NCBI GenBank assembly: GCA_002342685.1
Contig: DDQN01000043.1
Coordinates: 115,806-132,161 of the forward strand
DNA: 16,356 bases
Direction: 5' to 3'
Source: Vibrio sp. UBA2441
GTDB lineage: Bacteria > Pseudomonadota > Gammaproteobacteria > Enterobacterales > Vibrionaceae
Part shown: piece after piece, positions 5,006 through 13,614 of the stretch
How positions within the stretch are numbered: the stretch's first letter is position 1
How the letters are laid out: each line of letters starts with the position of its first letter
Translations under genes and position numbers: made by a program
Notes under the pieces: generated by a model
What the model was told of the DNA's origin: nothing
What the model saw: only the letters and a program-made list of their open reading frames with translations
Database searches by the model: none

Positions 5006-6346
5006 ATGATTACAATAAAAAAGGGTTTAGACCTTCCGATATCGGGAGCTCCTGCCCAGGTGATTAATGACGGAAATACCGTCAAAAAAGTCGCCTTGCT
5101 AGGCGAAGAGTACGTGGGTATGCGTCCAACAATGCATGTCCGCGTAGGTGATGAAGTGAAAAAAGGTCAGGTTCTTTTTGCTGATAAAAAGAATCCAGGC
5201 GTTATCTTCACTTCTCCAGCAAGCGGTAAAGTTATCGAAGTTAATCGTGGTGCAAAACGTGTTCTTCAATCCGTCGTGGTTGAAGTAGCAGGTAATGAGC
5301 AGATTACCTTTGATAGCTATGATGCCAATCAATTAGTTTCTCTTGACCGCGATGTGGTTAAGAAGCAACTTATTGATTCGGGCATGTGGACTGCATTGCG
5401 TACTCGTCCGTTTAGTAAGGTTCCCGCGGTTGATTCATCAACCAAAGCGATCTTTGTGACCGCCATGGATACCAATCCATTAGCGGCGGATCCCGAAGTG
5501 GTGATTAAAGAGCAACCTGAAGCTTTTGTGGCTGGATTGGACGTTTTATCCCGTCTTTCTGATGGTCAGGTGTATGTGTGTAAAAAAGGCACGAGTCTGC
5601 CTAAATGCTCTGCTTCTAACGTGGAAGAGCATGTTTTTGATGGTCCACACCCTGCGGGGCTGGCGGGCACTCACATGCATCATCTTTATCCGGTCAATGC
5701 CGAGCATGTGGCTTGGAGCATTAACTATCAAGATGTGATTGCCTTCGGTCAGTTCTTCCTGACGGGTGAAATCTACACCGATCGCGTGATTTCTTTGGCT
5801 GGTCCGGTGGTCACGAACCCTCGTTTGGTTCGCACTCAAGTCGGCGCCTACGTTGACGATATTGTTGAACGTGAAATTATGCCGGGCGAAGTCCGTATTA
5901 TTTCAGGCTCAGTACTGTCGGGTGTGAAAGCCTCTGGCGTACACGCGTACTTAGGTCGATACCACCAACAAATTTCAGTGCTTCGTGAAGGCCGTGAAAA
6001 AGAGCTGTTTGGCTGGGCGATGCCGGGTAAGAACAAATTCTCTGTCACTAAGTCTTTCTTAAGCCATCTATTCAAAGGTCAGCTGTTTAACATGACCACC
6101 TCACTCAATGGGGGGGAGCGTGCCATGGTGCCAATCGGCAACTATGAAAAAGTGATGCCTTTGGATTTGGAGCCAACCCTATTGCTGCGTGACTTGTGCG
6201 CGGGTGATACGGACAGTGCTCAACGTCTGGGTTGCTTAGAGCTGGACGAAGAAGATTTGGCATTGTGCACCTATGTATGTCCGGGTAAATACGAGTATGG
6301 CCTCATGCTTCGTGAATGCCTCGATACGATTGTGAAGGAAGGGTGA
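5006..6346 (+). CDS. nqrA: Na+-translocating NADH:quinone reductase subunit A
   Basis: Cytoplasmic peripheral subunit of Na+-NQR, the sodium-pumping respiratory entry point for NADH. The 446-residue protein is collinear with V. cholerae NqrA (446 residues) from MITIKKGLDLPI to the ECLDTIVKEG end, with GEEYVGMRPTMHVRVGDEVKKGQVLF, EEHVFDGPHPAGLAGTHMH and LCAGDTDSAQRLGCLELDEEDLALCTYVCPGKYEYG as family blocks. The frame stays open upstream to a GTG at 4994, but homologues begin at MITIKK, so the ATG at 5006 is chosen. No Shine-Dalgarno sequence precedes it (upstream is AGTGCAAGTGCGT), which is odd for the first gene of a highly expressed operon. An out-of-frame 41-codon ORF (4942-5067) overlaps the start. 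Confidence 0.96.
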   Translation: MITIKKGLDLPISGAPAQVINDGNTVKKVALLGEEYVGMRPTMHVRVGDEVKKGQVLFADKKNPGVIFTSPASGKVIEVNRGAKRVLQSVVVEVAGNEQITFDSYDANQLVSLDRDVVKKQLIDSGMWTALRTRPFSKVPAVDSSTKAIFVTAMDTNPLAADPEVVIKEQPEAFVAGLDVLSRLSDGQVYVCKKGTSLPKCSASNVEEHVFDGPHPAGLAGTHMHHLYPVNAEHVAWSINYQDVIAFGQFFLTGEIYTDRVISLAGPVVTNPRLVRTQVGAYVDDIVEREIMPGEVRIISGSVLSGVKASGVHAYLGRYHQQISVLREGREKELFGWAMPGKNKFSVTKSFLSHLFKGQLFNMTTSLNGGERAMVPIGNYEKVMPLDLEPTLLLRDLCAGDTDSAQRLGCLELDEEDLALCTYVCPGKYEYGLMLRECLDTIVKEG

Positions 6347-6348
6347 TC

Positions 6349-7590
6349 ATGCTCAAGAAAATAATTGAGGACTTAGAGCCGCATTTTGACGCGGGTGGTA
6401 AGTACGAAAAATGGTACCCACTTTATGAAGCAACGGCGACGTTGTTTTATACCCCGGGTACGGTGACTCAGCGCAGTGCACACGTGCGTGACAGCGTTGA
6501 CTTAAAACGCATCATGATCATGGTGTGGTTTGCTGTGTTCCCAGCTATGTTCTGGGGCATGTACAACGCCGGTCATCAGGCCGTGGTTGCGTTAAACCAC
6601 ATGTATGAAGGCGCGCAATTAGCTGAAGTGATTTCAGGTAACTGGCATTATTGGTTAACCGAAGCACTGGGTGGCTCGCTAGGCAGTGAAGCTGGCTGGC
6701 TTTCCATGATGCTGCTGGGCGCGACCTACTTTCTGCCTATCTATGCGGTAGTCTTTGCTGTGGGCGGTTTCTGGGAAGTATTGTTCTGTGTCGTGCGTAA
6801 GCACGAAGTGAACGAAGGTTTCTTTGTAACGTCTATCCTGTTCGCGCTCATCGTGCCACCGACATTGCCACTCTGGCAAGCGGCGCTCGGTATTACGTTT
6901 GGTGTTGTGGTTGCCAAAGAGATTTTCGGCGGAACCGGTCGTAACTTCTTAAACCCAGCGCTGGCGGGTCGTGCGTTCTTGTTCTTTGCCTATCCAGCAC
7001 AGATTTCAGGTGACGTGGTCTGGACAGCCGCGGATGGCTTCTCAGGGGCTACGGCGCTGAGTCAGTGGGCTAACGGTGGCAGCGGTGCGTTGATTAACAA
7101 CGTGACGGGCGACACTATTACCTGGATGGACGCCTTCCTTGGTAACATCCCAGGCTCAATCGGCGAAGTCTCTACCTTAGCACTAATGATTGGTGCGGCC
7201 TTGATTGTGTACATGGGCATTGCGTCCTGGCGCATCATAGCCGGTGTGATGATTGGCATGATTGTGACCTCAACGTTGTTCAACGTGATTGGCTCAGACA
7301 CCAACCCGATGTTCCAAATGGCATGGCACTGGCACTTAGTGCTGGGTGGATTTGCTTTTGGTATGTTCTTCATGGCGACCGACCCGGTGTCCGCGTCCTT
7401 TACCGACAACGGTAAATGGGCCTACGGTATTCTTATTGGTCTGATGTGCGTATTGGTTCGTGTGGTCAACCCGGCGTACCCGGAAGGCATGATGCTGGCG
7501 ATCCTGTTTGCCAACCTGTTTGCACCCCTGTTTGATTATTTCGTGGTTGAGAAAAACGTGAAGCGGAGGTTAGCGCGCTATGGCAAGTAA
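6349..7590 (+). CDS. nqrB: Na+-NQR subunit B (covalent FMN)
   Basis: Integral membrane subunit of Na+-NQR, 413 residues, carrying covalently bound FMN. The flavin acceptor motif D-x-x-S-G-A-T is visible as DGFSGAT at 229-235, making Thr235 the equivalent of V. cholerae Thr236. Other marks are VRDSVDLKRIMIMVWFAVFPAMFWGMYNAG at 46-75, GRNFLNPALAGRAFLFFAYPAQISGD at 197-222, and the C-terminal NPAYPEGMMLAILFANLFAPLFD. An upstream in-frame start would add 11 residues. The ATG at 6349, two bases after the nqrA stop and preceded by GAAGGAAGGG, matches homologues and is chosen. It overlaps nqrC by 11 bp. Confidence 0.96.
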   Translation: MLKKIIEDLEPHFDAGGKYEKWYPLYEATATLFYTPGTVTQRSAHVRDSVDLKRIMIMVWFAVFPAMFWGMYNAGHQAVVALNHMYEGAQLAEVISGNWHYWLTEALGGSLGSEAGWLSMMLLGATYFLPIYAVVFAVGGFWEVLFCVVRKHEVNEGFFVTSILFALIVPPTLPLWQAALGITFGVVVAKEIFGGTGRNFLNPALAGRAFLFFAYPAQISGDVVWTAADGFSGATALSQWANGGSGALINNVTGDTITWMDAFLGNIPGSIGEVSTLALMIGAALIVYMGIASWRIIAGVMIGMIVTSTLFNVIGSDTNPMFQMAWHWHLVLGGFAFGMFFMATDPVSASFTDNGKWAYGILIGLMCVLVRVVNPAYPEGMMLAILFANLFAPLFDYFVVEKNVKRRLARYGK

Positions 7591-8350
7591 CAACGATAGC
7601 ATTAAGAAAACGCTGTTTGTCGTTATCTCATTAAGTTTAGTGTGCTCGGTGATTGTATCGGCCGCCGCAGTATTCTTACGTGATAAACAGCAGGCGAATG
7701 CCGTGCTGGACAAGCAAAGCAACATTGTTGCGGTTGCCGGTTTAGCCAGCAAAGAAGGCACTATTCCAGAGCTGTATGCACAGTTCATTGAACCACGTTT
7801 AGTGGACTTCTCTACGGGTAGTTTCGTCGATGGCGATGCCAATGCTTACAACCAACGTCAAGCAGCCAAAGACCCTAAGCAGTCAGTGAAACTGACCGCC
7901 GAGCAAGACAAAGCGAAAATACTGCGTCGTGCGAACGAAGGTCTGGTGTATCTGGTCAAAGACGGCGACAAGGTGTCTAAAGTCATTCTACCTATGCATG
8001 GTAACGGCTTGTGGTCAATGATGTACGCGTTTATTGCGGTAGAGACCGACGGTAATACCGTATCGGGTATCACTTACTACGAGCAAGGGGAAACTCCAGG
8101 TCTGGGTGGTGAAATCGAAAACCCACGCTGGCGTGCCCAGTTTGTTGGTAAGAAACTGTTTGATGCGAACCACAAACCAGCGATTAAAATCGTGAAAGGT
8201 GGCGCTCCTGCAGGCAGTGAACACGGTGTTGACGGTCTGTCTGGCGCAACGTTGACGGCGAATGGTGTGCAGAACACCTTTAATTTTTGGTTAGGCGACA
8301 TGGGCTTTGGTCCGTTCCTGACGAAAGTACGTGATGGAGGACTGAACTGA
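7580..8350 (+). CDS. nqrC: Na+-NQR subunit C (covalent FMN)
   Basis: Membrane-anchored subunit, 256 residues. One N-terminal transmembrane helix (about 11-33) precedes a large periplasmic flavin domain. The FMN acceptor motif DGLSGAT lies at 218-224, with Thr224 corresponding to V. cholerae Thr225, the ApbE substrate site. GNGLWSMMYAF (141-151) and YYEQGETPGLGGEI (166-179) are other family blocks. Its ATG lies inside the end of nqrB (11-bp overlap), with GGAGG in the nqrB coding sequence as ribosome site, so the two are probably translationally coupled. Its TGA overlaps the nqrD ATG (TGATG). Confidence 0.96.
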   Translation: MASNNDSIKKTLFVVISLSLVCSVIVSAAAVFLRDKQQANAVLDKQSNIVAVAGLASKEGTIPELYAQFIEPRLVDFSTGSFVDGDANAYNQRQAAKDPKQSVKLTAEQDKAKILRRANEGLVYLVKDGDKVSKVILPMHGNGLWSMMYAFIAVETDGNTVSGITYYEQGETPGLGGEIENPRWRAQFVGKKLFDANHKPAIKIVKGGAPAGSEHGVDGLSGATLTANGVQNTFNFWLGDMGFGPFLTKVRDGGLN

Positions 8351-8985
8351 TGTCTGTTGATGTTAAAGAGATGAAATCCCATCTTTTCGCTCCGGTCATG
8401 GACAACAACCCAATTGCCCTTCAGGTTCTTGGTGTTTGTTCTGCATTGGCGGTAACGACGAAGCTGGAAACCGCGTTTGTTATGACCTTAGCGGTTATAT
8501 TCGTAACGGCACTATCAAACTTTTTCGTTTCCGTCATTCGTCACCACATACCAAACAGTGTACGTATCATCGTGCAAATGGCGATTATCGCCTCATTGGT
8601 TATCGTGGTAGACCAGATTTTGAAAGCCTACTTGTACGACATCTCTAAGCAGTTGTCGGTCTTCGTTGGTCTTATCATTACCAACTGTATTGTTATGGGA
8701 CGCGCGGAAGCGTACGCCATGAAATCAGCCCCACTTCCATCGCTTATCGATGGTATTGGTAATGGTCTGGGTTATGGCTTTGTACTTATCACTGTCGGCT
8801 TCTTCCGTGAGCTGTTTGGCTCCGGTAAGTTGTTTGGTATGGAGGTTCTTCCTCTCGTTTCTGAAGGTGGCTGGTATCAGCCTAATGGCATGATGCTGCT
8901 TGCACCGTCCGCCTTCTTCCTGATTGGCTTTATGATTTGGGGAATCCGAATCCTAAGACCTGACCAGATAGAAGCGAAGGAGTAA
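8350..8985 (+). CDS. nqrD: Na+-NQR subunit D
   Basis: Integral membrane subunit, 211 residues, with about six hydrophobic helices. NqrD and NqrE together hold an intramembrane [2Fe-2S] centre on the sodium and electron path. The two cysteines expected from V. cholerae (29 and 112) are present as Cys30 (VLGVCSALAVTT) and Cys113 (LIITNCIVMGRAEA). The remainder, including NSVRIIVQMAIIASLVIVVDQILKAY and FFRELFGSGKLFG, follows the family closely. The ATG overlaps the nqrC stop by 1 bp, with GGAGG about 8 nt upstream. NqrE starts 5 bp after its stop. Confidence 0.96.
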   Translation: MSVDVKEMKSHLFAPVMDNNPIALQVLGVCSALAVTTKLETAFVMTLAVIFVTALSNFFVSVIRHHIPNSVRIIVQMAIIASLVIVVDQILKAYLYDISKQLSVFVGLIITNCIVMGRAEAYAMKSAPLPSLIDGIGNGLGYGFVLITVGFFRELFGSGKLFGMEVLPLVSEGGWYQPNGMMLLAPSAFFLIGFMIWGIRILRPDQIEAKE

Positions 8986-8990
8986 GCGTC

Positions 8991-9587
8991 ATGGAACATT
9001 ATATTAGTTTGCTAGTGAAATCGATTTTCATCGAAAACCTGGCCCTGTCGTTCTTCTTAGGGATGTGTACATTCCTGGCTGTATCGAAGAAAGTAAAAAC
9101 CTCATTTGGTTTGGGTGTTGCCGTTATTGTGGTACTTACCATTGCGGTTCCGGTCAACAACCTGCTGTACAACCTGGTCCTGAGAGACAACGCTTTAGTG
9201 GCGGGGGTGGATTTAAGTTTCCTTAACTTCATCACCTTCATCGGTGTTATCGCCGCCTTGGTACAAATACTGGAAATGGTGTTAGACCGCTTCTTCCCGC
9301 CTTTGTACAACGCCTTAGGGATTTTCCTGCCACTAATCACGGTGAACTGTGCCATCTTTGGTGGTGTCTCCTTCATGGTGCAACGCGACTATAACTTTGT
9401 TGAGTCTGTGGTGTATGGATTTGGTTCTGGTGTGGGTTGGATGCTGGCCATTGTTGCCCTAGCCGGTATTCGTGAGAAAATGAAATACTCTGACGTGCCT
9501 CCGGGATTGCGTGGTTTAGGTATTACCTTTATCACCACGGGATTGATGGCGTTAGGCTTCATGTCTTTCTCTGGTGTTCAACTGTAA
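8991..9587 (+). CDS. nqrE: Na+-NQR subunit E
   Basis: Integral membrane subunit, 198 residues (the V. cholerae length), homologous in fold to NqrD and inserted in the opposite orientation. The iron-sulfur ligands Cys26 (FFLGMCTFLAVSKK) and Cys120 (PLITVNCAIFGG) are at the expected positions. Other marks are NFITFIGVIAALVQILEMVLD at 79-99 and GVGWMLAIVALAGIREKM. The ribosome site AAGGAG overlaps the nqrD stop codon. A 35-bp gap, the widest within nqrA-F, separates it from nqrF. Confidence 0.96.
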   Translation: MEHYISLLVKSIFIENLALSFFLGMCTFLAVSKKVKTSFGLGVAVIVVLTIAVPVNNLLYNLVLRDNALVAGVDLSFLNFITFIGVIAALVQILEMVLDRFFPPLYNALGIFLPLITVNCAIFGGVSFMVQRDYNFVESVVYGFGSGVGWMLAIVALAGIREKMKYSDVPPGLRGLGITFITTGLMALGFMSFSGVQL

Positions 9588-9622
9588 GTCGGGTAAACGA
9601 CACAAATAATAAGGAATAGTCA

Positions 9623-10849
9623 ATGCAAAGCATTATTCTTGGTGTAGTGATGTTTACCGTGATCGTACTCGCGCTTGTGCTCATCATCCTATTTGCCAAA
9701 TCTAAGCTAGTACCATCAGGTGACGTTACTATCACCGTCAATGGCGACCCAGAGAAGAGCTTTATCACGTCTCCGGGTGACAAACTACTGGGCGCGATGG
9801 CGGGCAGTGGTATCTTCGTATCCTCGGCCTGTGGTGGCGGTGGTTCATGTGGCCAGTGCCGGGTTAAAGTGAAAGCGGGCGGTGGTGACATTCTGCCGAC
9901 CGAACTTGACCACATCACCAAAGGTGAAGCACGTGAAGGCGAACGTCTGGCTTGTCAGGTGGCGGTGAAGACCGACATGGACATCGAATTGCCAGAAGAA
10001 ATCTTTGGCGTGAAAAAGTGGGAATGTGAAGTTCTGTCGAACGACAACGAAGCCACCTTTATCAAAGAGCTGGTACTGAAAATCCCGGATGGGGAAGAAG
10101 TACCGTTCCGCGCAGGTGGATACATCCAGATCGAGGCCGAGCCTCATCACATCAAATATTCTGATTTCGATGTGCCGGATGAATATCGTGAAGACTGGGA
10201 CAAGTTCAACTTGTTCCGTTACGAGTCGATTGTAAAAGAGCACTCTATCCGAGCTTACTCTATGGCGTCATACCCAGAAGAGGAAGGTCTTATCAAGCTA
10301 AACGTGCGTATTGCAACGCCGCCGCCGAACAATCCAGACGTACCGCCGGGCATCATGTCCTCGTTCATCTGGTCGTTGAAAGCGGGCGATAAATGTACTA
10401 TTTCAGGGCCATTTGGTGAGTTCTTCGCTAAAGAGACCGACAATGAAATGGTGTTTATTGGTGGTGGTGCCGGTATGGCGCCGATGCGTTCACATATCTT
10501 TGATCAGCTATTGCGTCTTCAGTCGAAGCGTAAGATGACCTACTGGTATGGTGCCCGTTCTAAGCGCGAAATGTTCTACATTGAAGATTTCGATAAGCTG
10601 GCGGCGGACAACGATAACTTCGAATGGCATGTGGCCCTTTCGGATCCTTCACCAGAAGATAACTGGGATGGCTACACCGGCTTTATTCACAACGTGATTT
10701 ATGAAAACTACCTCAAAGATCACGATGCACCAGAAGATTGTGAATACTACATGTGTGGTCCACCGATGATGAACGCAGCGGTTATCGGCATGTTGAAAGA
10801 CCTAGGTGTCGAAGATGAAAACATCTTACTCGATGACTTTGGTGGTTAA
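9623..10849 (+). CDS. nqrF: Na+-NQR subunit F (NADH dehydrogenase, FAD and 2Fe-2S)
   Basis: Electron-input subunit that oxidises NADH and passes electrons through FAD and a [2Fe-2S] cluster. It has 408 residues. An N-terminal transmembrane anchor (about 3-26) is followed by a ferredoxin domain with cluster ligands Cys70, Cys76, Cys79 (ACGGGGSCGQC) and Cys111 (LACQVAV). The FAD motif RAYSMASY is at 210-217, the nucleotide-binding GGGAGMAPMRS at 280-290, and the NADH-site CGPP at about 378-381. The ATG follows AAGGAA. A terminator hairpin lies 27 bp after the stop codon, so most transcripts of the structural operon probably end here. Confidence 0.97.
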   Translation: MQSIILGVVMFTVIVLALVLIILFAKSKLVPSGDVTITVNGDPEKSFITSPGDKLLGAMAGSGIFVSSACGGGGSCGQCRVKVKAGGGDILPTELDHITKGEAREGERLACQVAVKTDMDIELPEEIFGVKKWECEVLSNDNEATFIKELVLKIPDGEEVPFRAGGYIQIEAEPHHIKYSDFDVPDEYREDWDKFNLFRYESIVKEHSIRAYSMASYPEEEGLIKLNVRIATPPPNNPDVPPGIMSSFIWSLKAGDKCTISGPFGEFFAKETDNEMVFIGGGAGMAPMRSHIFDQLLRLQSKRKMTYWYGARSKREMFYIEDFDKLAADNDNFEWHVALSDPSPEDNWDGYTGFIHNVIYENYLKDHDAPEDCEYYMCGPPMMNAAVIGMLKDLGVEDENILLDDFGG

Positions 10850-10875
10850 TTACCCTCGCTGAAGGTAATCGATAG

Positions 10876-10908
10876 TGGCTGACCCTTTGGGGTCAGCCAT
10901 TTGTTTTT
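10876..10908 (+). terminator. Terminator after nqrF
   Basis: TGGCTGACCC (10876-10885) pairs perfectly with GGGTCAGCCA (10890-10899) around TTTG and is followed by TTGTTTTT. It is a strong Rho-independent terminator 27 bp after nqrF and 37 bp before apbE. The maturation genes apbE and nqrM would therefore be expressed by read-through or from a separate promoter, giving less product than the structural subunits. A smaller 6-bp hairpin (10849-10854 with 10864-10869) precedes it. Confidence 0.85.
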
Positions 10909-10945
10909 GAAAAATAAATAAAAGTATAAAAATAAGGAGAAGGCC

Positions 10946-11983
10946 ATGAAGCCTCGCTCTAATTGGTTTGCTAAGCATTTTAACCTGCTGATACTGGCGG
11001 TGAGCTCATTACTGCTCATGACCGCATGTAGTGAAACCCGAGAACAAACACATTTTACTGGCCCAACGATGGGAACGTCTTACAACGTAAAATACATTAA
11101 CGCGAAAGGTGTCCCGGCGAGTGAAGCGCTACAAAAAGAAATAGATCGTCTGCTGGAACAAGTTAATGACCAGATGTCGACGTATCGGAAAACCTCAGAA
11201 CTTAGTCGTTTCAATCAGTATAAAGGCGCAGATGCTTTTAAGGTTTCAAAAGAGACCGCATTGGTAGTAAAAGAAGCGATCAGACTAAATAAAGTGACGT
11301 TAGGCGCGCTTGACGTTACTGTTGGACCGTTGGTCAACCTGTGGGGCTTTGGTCCTGAAGCTAGACCGGAAGTGGTACCCACAGACAATGAGCTTGCGGC
11401 CAGACGTGCGAACGTAGGTATTGAGCACTTGAATGTTGCTGGAAATACCTTACGTAAAGATATTGCCGATCTTTACGTTGACTTGTCTACCATCGCCAAA
11501 GGGTGGGGTGTCGATGTGGTTTCCGAATATCTGGAAGCGCAGGGCGTGACCAGCTATATGGTCGAAATCGGCGGAGAGATCCGCATGAAAGGTAAAAACC
11601 GTGAAAATATCGGTTGGCGTATTGCTATTGAAAAACCCGACGTGAATGAGCGTGCAATACAGGAAATTATCGAACCGGGTGATATGGCTATCGCTACGTC
11701 CGGCGACTATCGCAACTACTTTGAACGAGATGGTATTCGCTATTCACACATCATAAACCCTGAAACAGGCAAGCCGATTAACCACAAAGTGGTTTCTGTC
11801 ACGGCGCTACATCCATCTTGTATGACGGCTGATGGATTAGCAACAGGCTTGATGGTTCTAGGTGAAGAAACAGGTATCAAAATTGCCAACGAGCAGGGGC
11901 TTGCGGTCTTTATGGTCGTGAAAACCAACGATGGCTTTAAAGAAGTCTATTCAGATGCTTTTGCTAAGTATCTGAACAAGTAA
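10946..11983 (+). CDS. apbE: FAD:protein FMN transferase ApbE (lipoprotein)
   Basis: Mg-dependent enzyme that splits FAD and attaches FMN to threonine in D-x-x-S-G-A-T motifs of target proteins, here most likely NqrB and NqrC. The 345-residue precursor has a lipoprotein signal with lipobox MTAC (Cys28), placing it on the periplasmic side of a membrane. Family blocks: FTGPTMGTSYNVKY (37-50), ALDVTVGPLVNLWGFG (121-136), VDLSTIAKGWGVD (178-190), VEIGGEIR, TSGDYRNYF (251-259), YSHIINPETGKPI (266-278) and TADGLAT (294-300). The ATG follows AAGGAGAAGGCC. It lies downstream of nqrF beyond a terminator and is followed by nqrM after 26 bp. Confidence 0.96.
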   Translation: MKPRSNWFAKHFNLLILAVSSLLLMTACSETREQTHFTGPTMGTSYNVKYINAKGVPASEALQKEIDRLLEQVNDQMSTYRKTSELSRFNQYKGADAFKVSKETALVVKEAIRLNKVTLGALDVTVGPLVNLWGFGPEARPEVVPTDNELAARRANVGIEHLNVAGNTLRKDIADLYVDLSTIAKGWGVDVVSEYLEAQGVTSYMVEIGGEIRMKGKNRENIGWRIAIEKPDVNERAIQEIIEPGDMAIATSGDYRNYFERDGIRYSHIINPETGKPINHKVVSVTALHPSCMTADGLATGLMVLGEETGIKIANEQGLAVFMVVKTNDGFKEVYSDAFAKYLNK

Positions 11984-12009
11984 GTAATTTAAAAAAGTAA
12001 GGGTTTAAC

Positions 12010-12243
12010 GTGAATACATTTCTGATCACATTTGGTGTTTTTTTATTGGTGATTACTGCTATGGCAGTTGGTTACATCTTCCAGAAAAAAACCGTTAGCG
12101 GTAGTTGCGGAGGTTTAGGAACGGTTGGCATCGATAAGGTGTGTAATTGTCCAGAACCGTGTGATGCACGTAAGCGACGTGAGGCCAAAGCGGCAGCGCG
12201 TGCTGCCAAACTTGCCGAGTGGGATAAAGACCGAATAGCCTGA
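12010..12243 (+). CDS. nqrM: NqrM, Na+-NQR maturation protein (DUF539 family)
   Basis: Small membrane protein, 77 residues, required in Vibrio for Na+-NQR assembly, thought to supply iron for the NqrD/NqrE centre. One transmembrane helix (about 3-24) is followed by four cysteines (Cys33, 45, 47, 51) in SCGGLG...CNCPEPC, then a basic, Ala-rich tail that is probably a cytoplasmic helix. The start is GTG, preceded by AAGGG. It is the last gene of the nqr-apbE-nqrM group and converges on the GGDEF regulator with a 34-bp gap. No terminator hairpin is visible in that gap. Confidence 0.93.
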   Translation: MNTFLITFGVFLLVITAMAVGYIFQKKTVSGSCGGLGTVGIDKVCNCPEPCDARKRREAKAAARAAKLAEWDKDRIA

Positions 12244-12277
12244 TAGCGAGTCGGTGCAGTAAATCAAATAACCCCTA

Positions 12278-13498
12278 TTAAATATCGGCAGAGATCAATT
12301 GGTTTCTGCCATTTTTTTTAGCGATATAGAGCCTGTCGTCCGCATGCCTTATCATGGTATCAAGATCCCGGATAGCACGAGTGCAACCAATACTAATGGT
12401 TAAATTTATTGATTCACCATTGTAAGGAATTGGTGTTTTTTCTACCCGCAGTCGCATGTTTTCCAGTCGTTTAACAAAGCTATCATAATCACCATAGTTA
12501 ACGATGCAAAACTCTTCACCACCAAATCGAGCCGCCAGATCATCTCCAAAATAGATAGACATAATGTGGCTAAGTGTAATCAAGGCCTGATCGCCACCTT
12601 CGTGTCCGTAGTTATCGTTAATTTTCTTAAAGAAATCGATATCCAGCATGGCAACGTTGCACTTATCTTTGGAGGTGTTGGCATTTTCGAACAGATAACG
12701 ACGATTCCACAGACCGGTTAATGCATCCTGATTGGCCATCTTATACATGTCATCACTAAAGTCTTTCATGTCGAGCATGTTGTGAACCCGGCAGAAAAAC
12801 TCTTCCTGATTAAACGGCTTATTTAAAAAGTCGTTTGCGCCAGCTTTAATAAACCGAGCGGTAATATCTTTAGATTCACTACTGGAAATACCCAGTATCG
12901 CCAGCCTTGCTCTATCATATACACGGCGTATTTCCCGTGTCATGGTGATCCCATCTTTTTCTGGCATATTATGGTCAGAAATGATCAAGGTGATATCAGA
13001 ATTGTTATCCAGAATATCCATGGCCTGAGCGCCATTTTCGGCCTGTAAGGTAGTAATATATTGGTGCTCTAATAACTGACTTAAATATTGTCGGACTATT
13101 TTGGAATCGTCAACGATAAGGGCTTTATGGTTTCGATTGCGGCGTAATCGGTTGAGCAATGGTAGAAGATAAGAAACCGACGCCATATTTTCTTTAAGAA
13201 TATAATCGATAACACCCTTATCCAATACTGCATCTTTAGTTGTTCTATCAAAATTAGCTGTAAGCACAACCACTTTAACGCCATGCTGGAGGGCAAGATC
13301 GATGATCTCGCCGTCTTGTGCATCGGGAAGGCAAAAATCGAGAATCGCACATAAAAAATCTTTATCGTGTTGGATGATGTCTTCTGCTTGCTGGAATGAC
13401 TCGCACAGAACAACCTCAATATCTAGTTTTGCCAGCTGTGTTTCCAAATAGCTTCTGTACATTTTGCTATCTTCAACCACTAAAACTCGATTACTCAA
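12278..13498 (-). CDS. Response regulator REC-REC-GGDEF, probable diguanylate cyclase
   Basis: A 406-residue PleD-like protein with two receiver domains and a C-terminal cyclase domain that would make c-di-GMP. REC1 (about 4-118) has Glu9-Asp10, phosphoacceptor Asp54, Thr80 and Lys102. REC2 (about 125-243) has Asp130-Asp131, Asp175 and Lys227. The GGDEF domain (about 255-403) has DIDFFKKINDNYGHEGGD at 286-303 and GGEEF at 326-330, so it looks active. The inhibitory RxxD site expected five residues before GGEEF reads FGDD, so product feedback there is probably absent. The start is TTG, supported by AAGGGG about 5 nt upstream; the first ATG would cut into REC1. It is divergent from dinB, and no histidine kinase is encoded nearby. 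Confidence 0.92.
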   Translation of the reverse strand: MSNRVLVVEDSKMYRSYLETQLAKLDIEVVLCESFQQAEDIIQHDKDFLCAILDFCLPDAQDGEIIDLALQHGVKVVVLTANFDRTTKDAVLDKGVIDYILKENMASVSYLLPLLNRLRRNRNHKALIVDDSKIVRQYLSQLLEHQYITTLQAENGAQAMDILDNNSDITLIISDHNMPEKDGITMTREIRRVYDRARLAILGISSSESKDITARFIKAGANDFLNKPFNQEEFFCRVHNMLDMKDFSDDMYKMANQDALTGLWNRRYLFENANTSKDKCNVAMLDIDFFKKINDNYGHEGGDQALITLSHIMSIYFGDDLAARFGGEEFCIVNYGDYDSFVKRLENMRLRVEKTPIPYNGESINLTISIGCTRAIRDLDTMIRHADDRLYIAKKNGRNQLISADI

Positions 13499-13520
13499 TG
13501 TAACCCCTTATTTGTTCGCC

Positions 13521-13549
13521 TGTTTATAAAAAATCACTTGTTTATAAAA
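13521..13549. repeat. Direct repeat upstream of the GGDEF regulator
   Basis: TGTTTATAAAA occurs at 13521-13531 and 13539-13549 (period 18 bp), within the first 51 bp upstream of the regulator's TTG start. It could be a binding site pair or part of the promoter; on the minus strand TATATT near 13548-13553 is a possible -10. Function unknown. Confidence 0.35.
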
Positions 13550-13614
13550 TATAGTGCGAATTAGCAATTATGTATCTTGATAATTTGAATAATGCTAAAT
13601 GACACAGAAATCGC

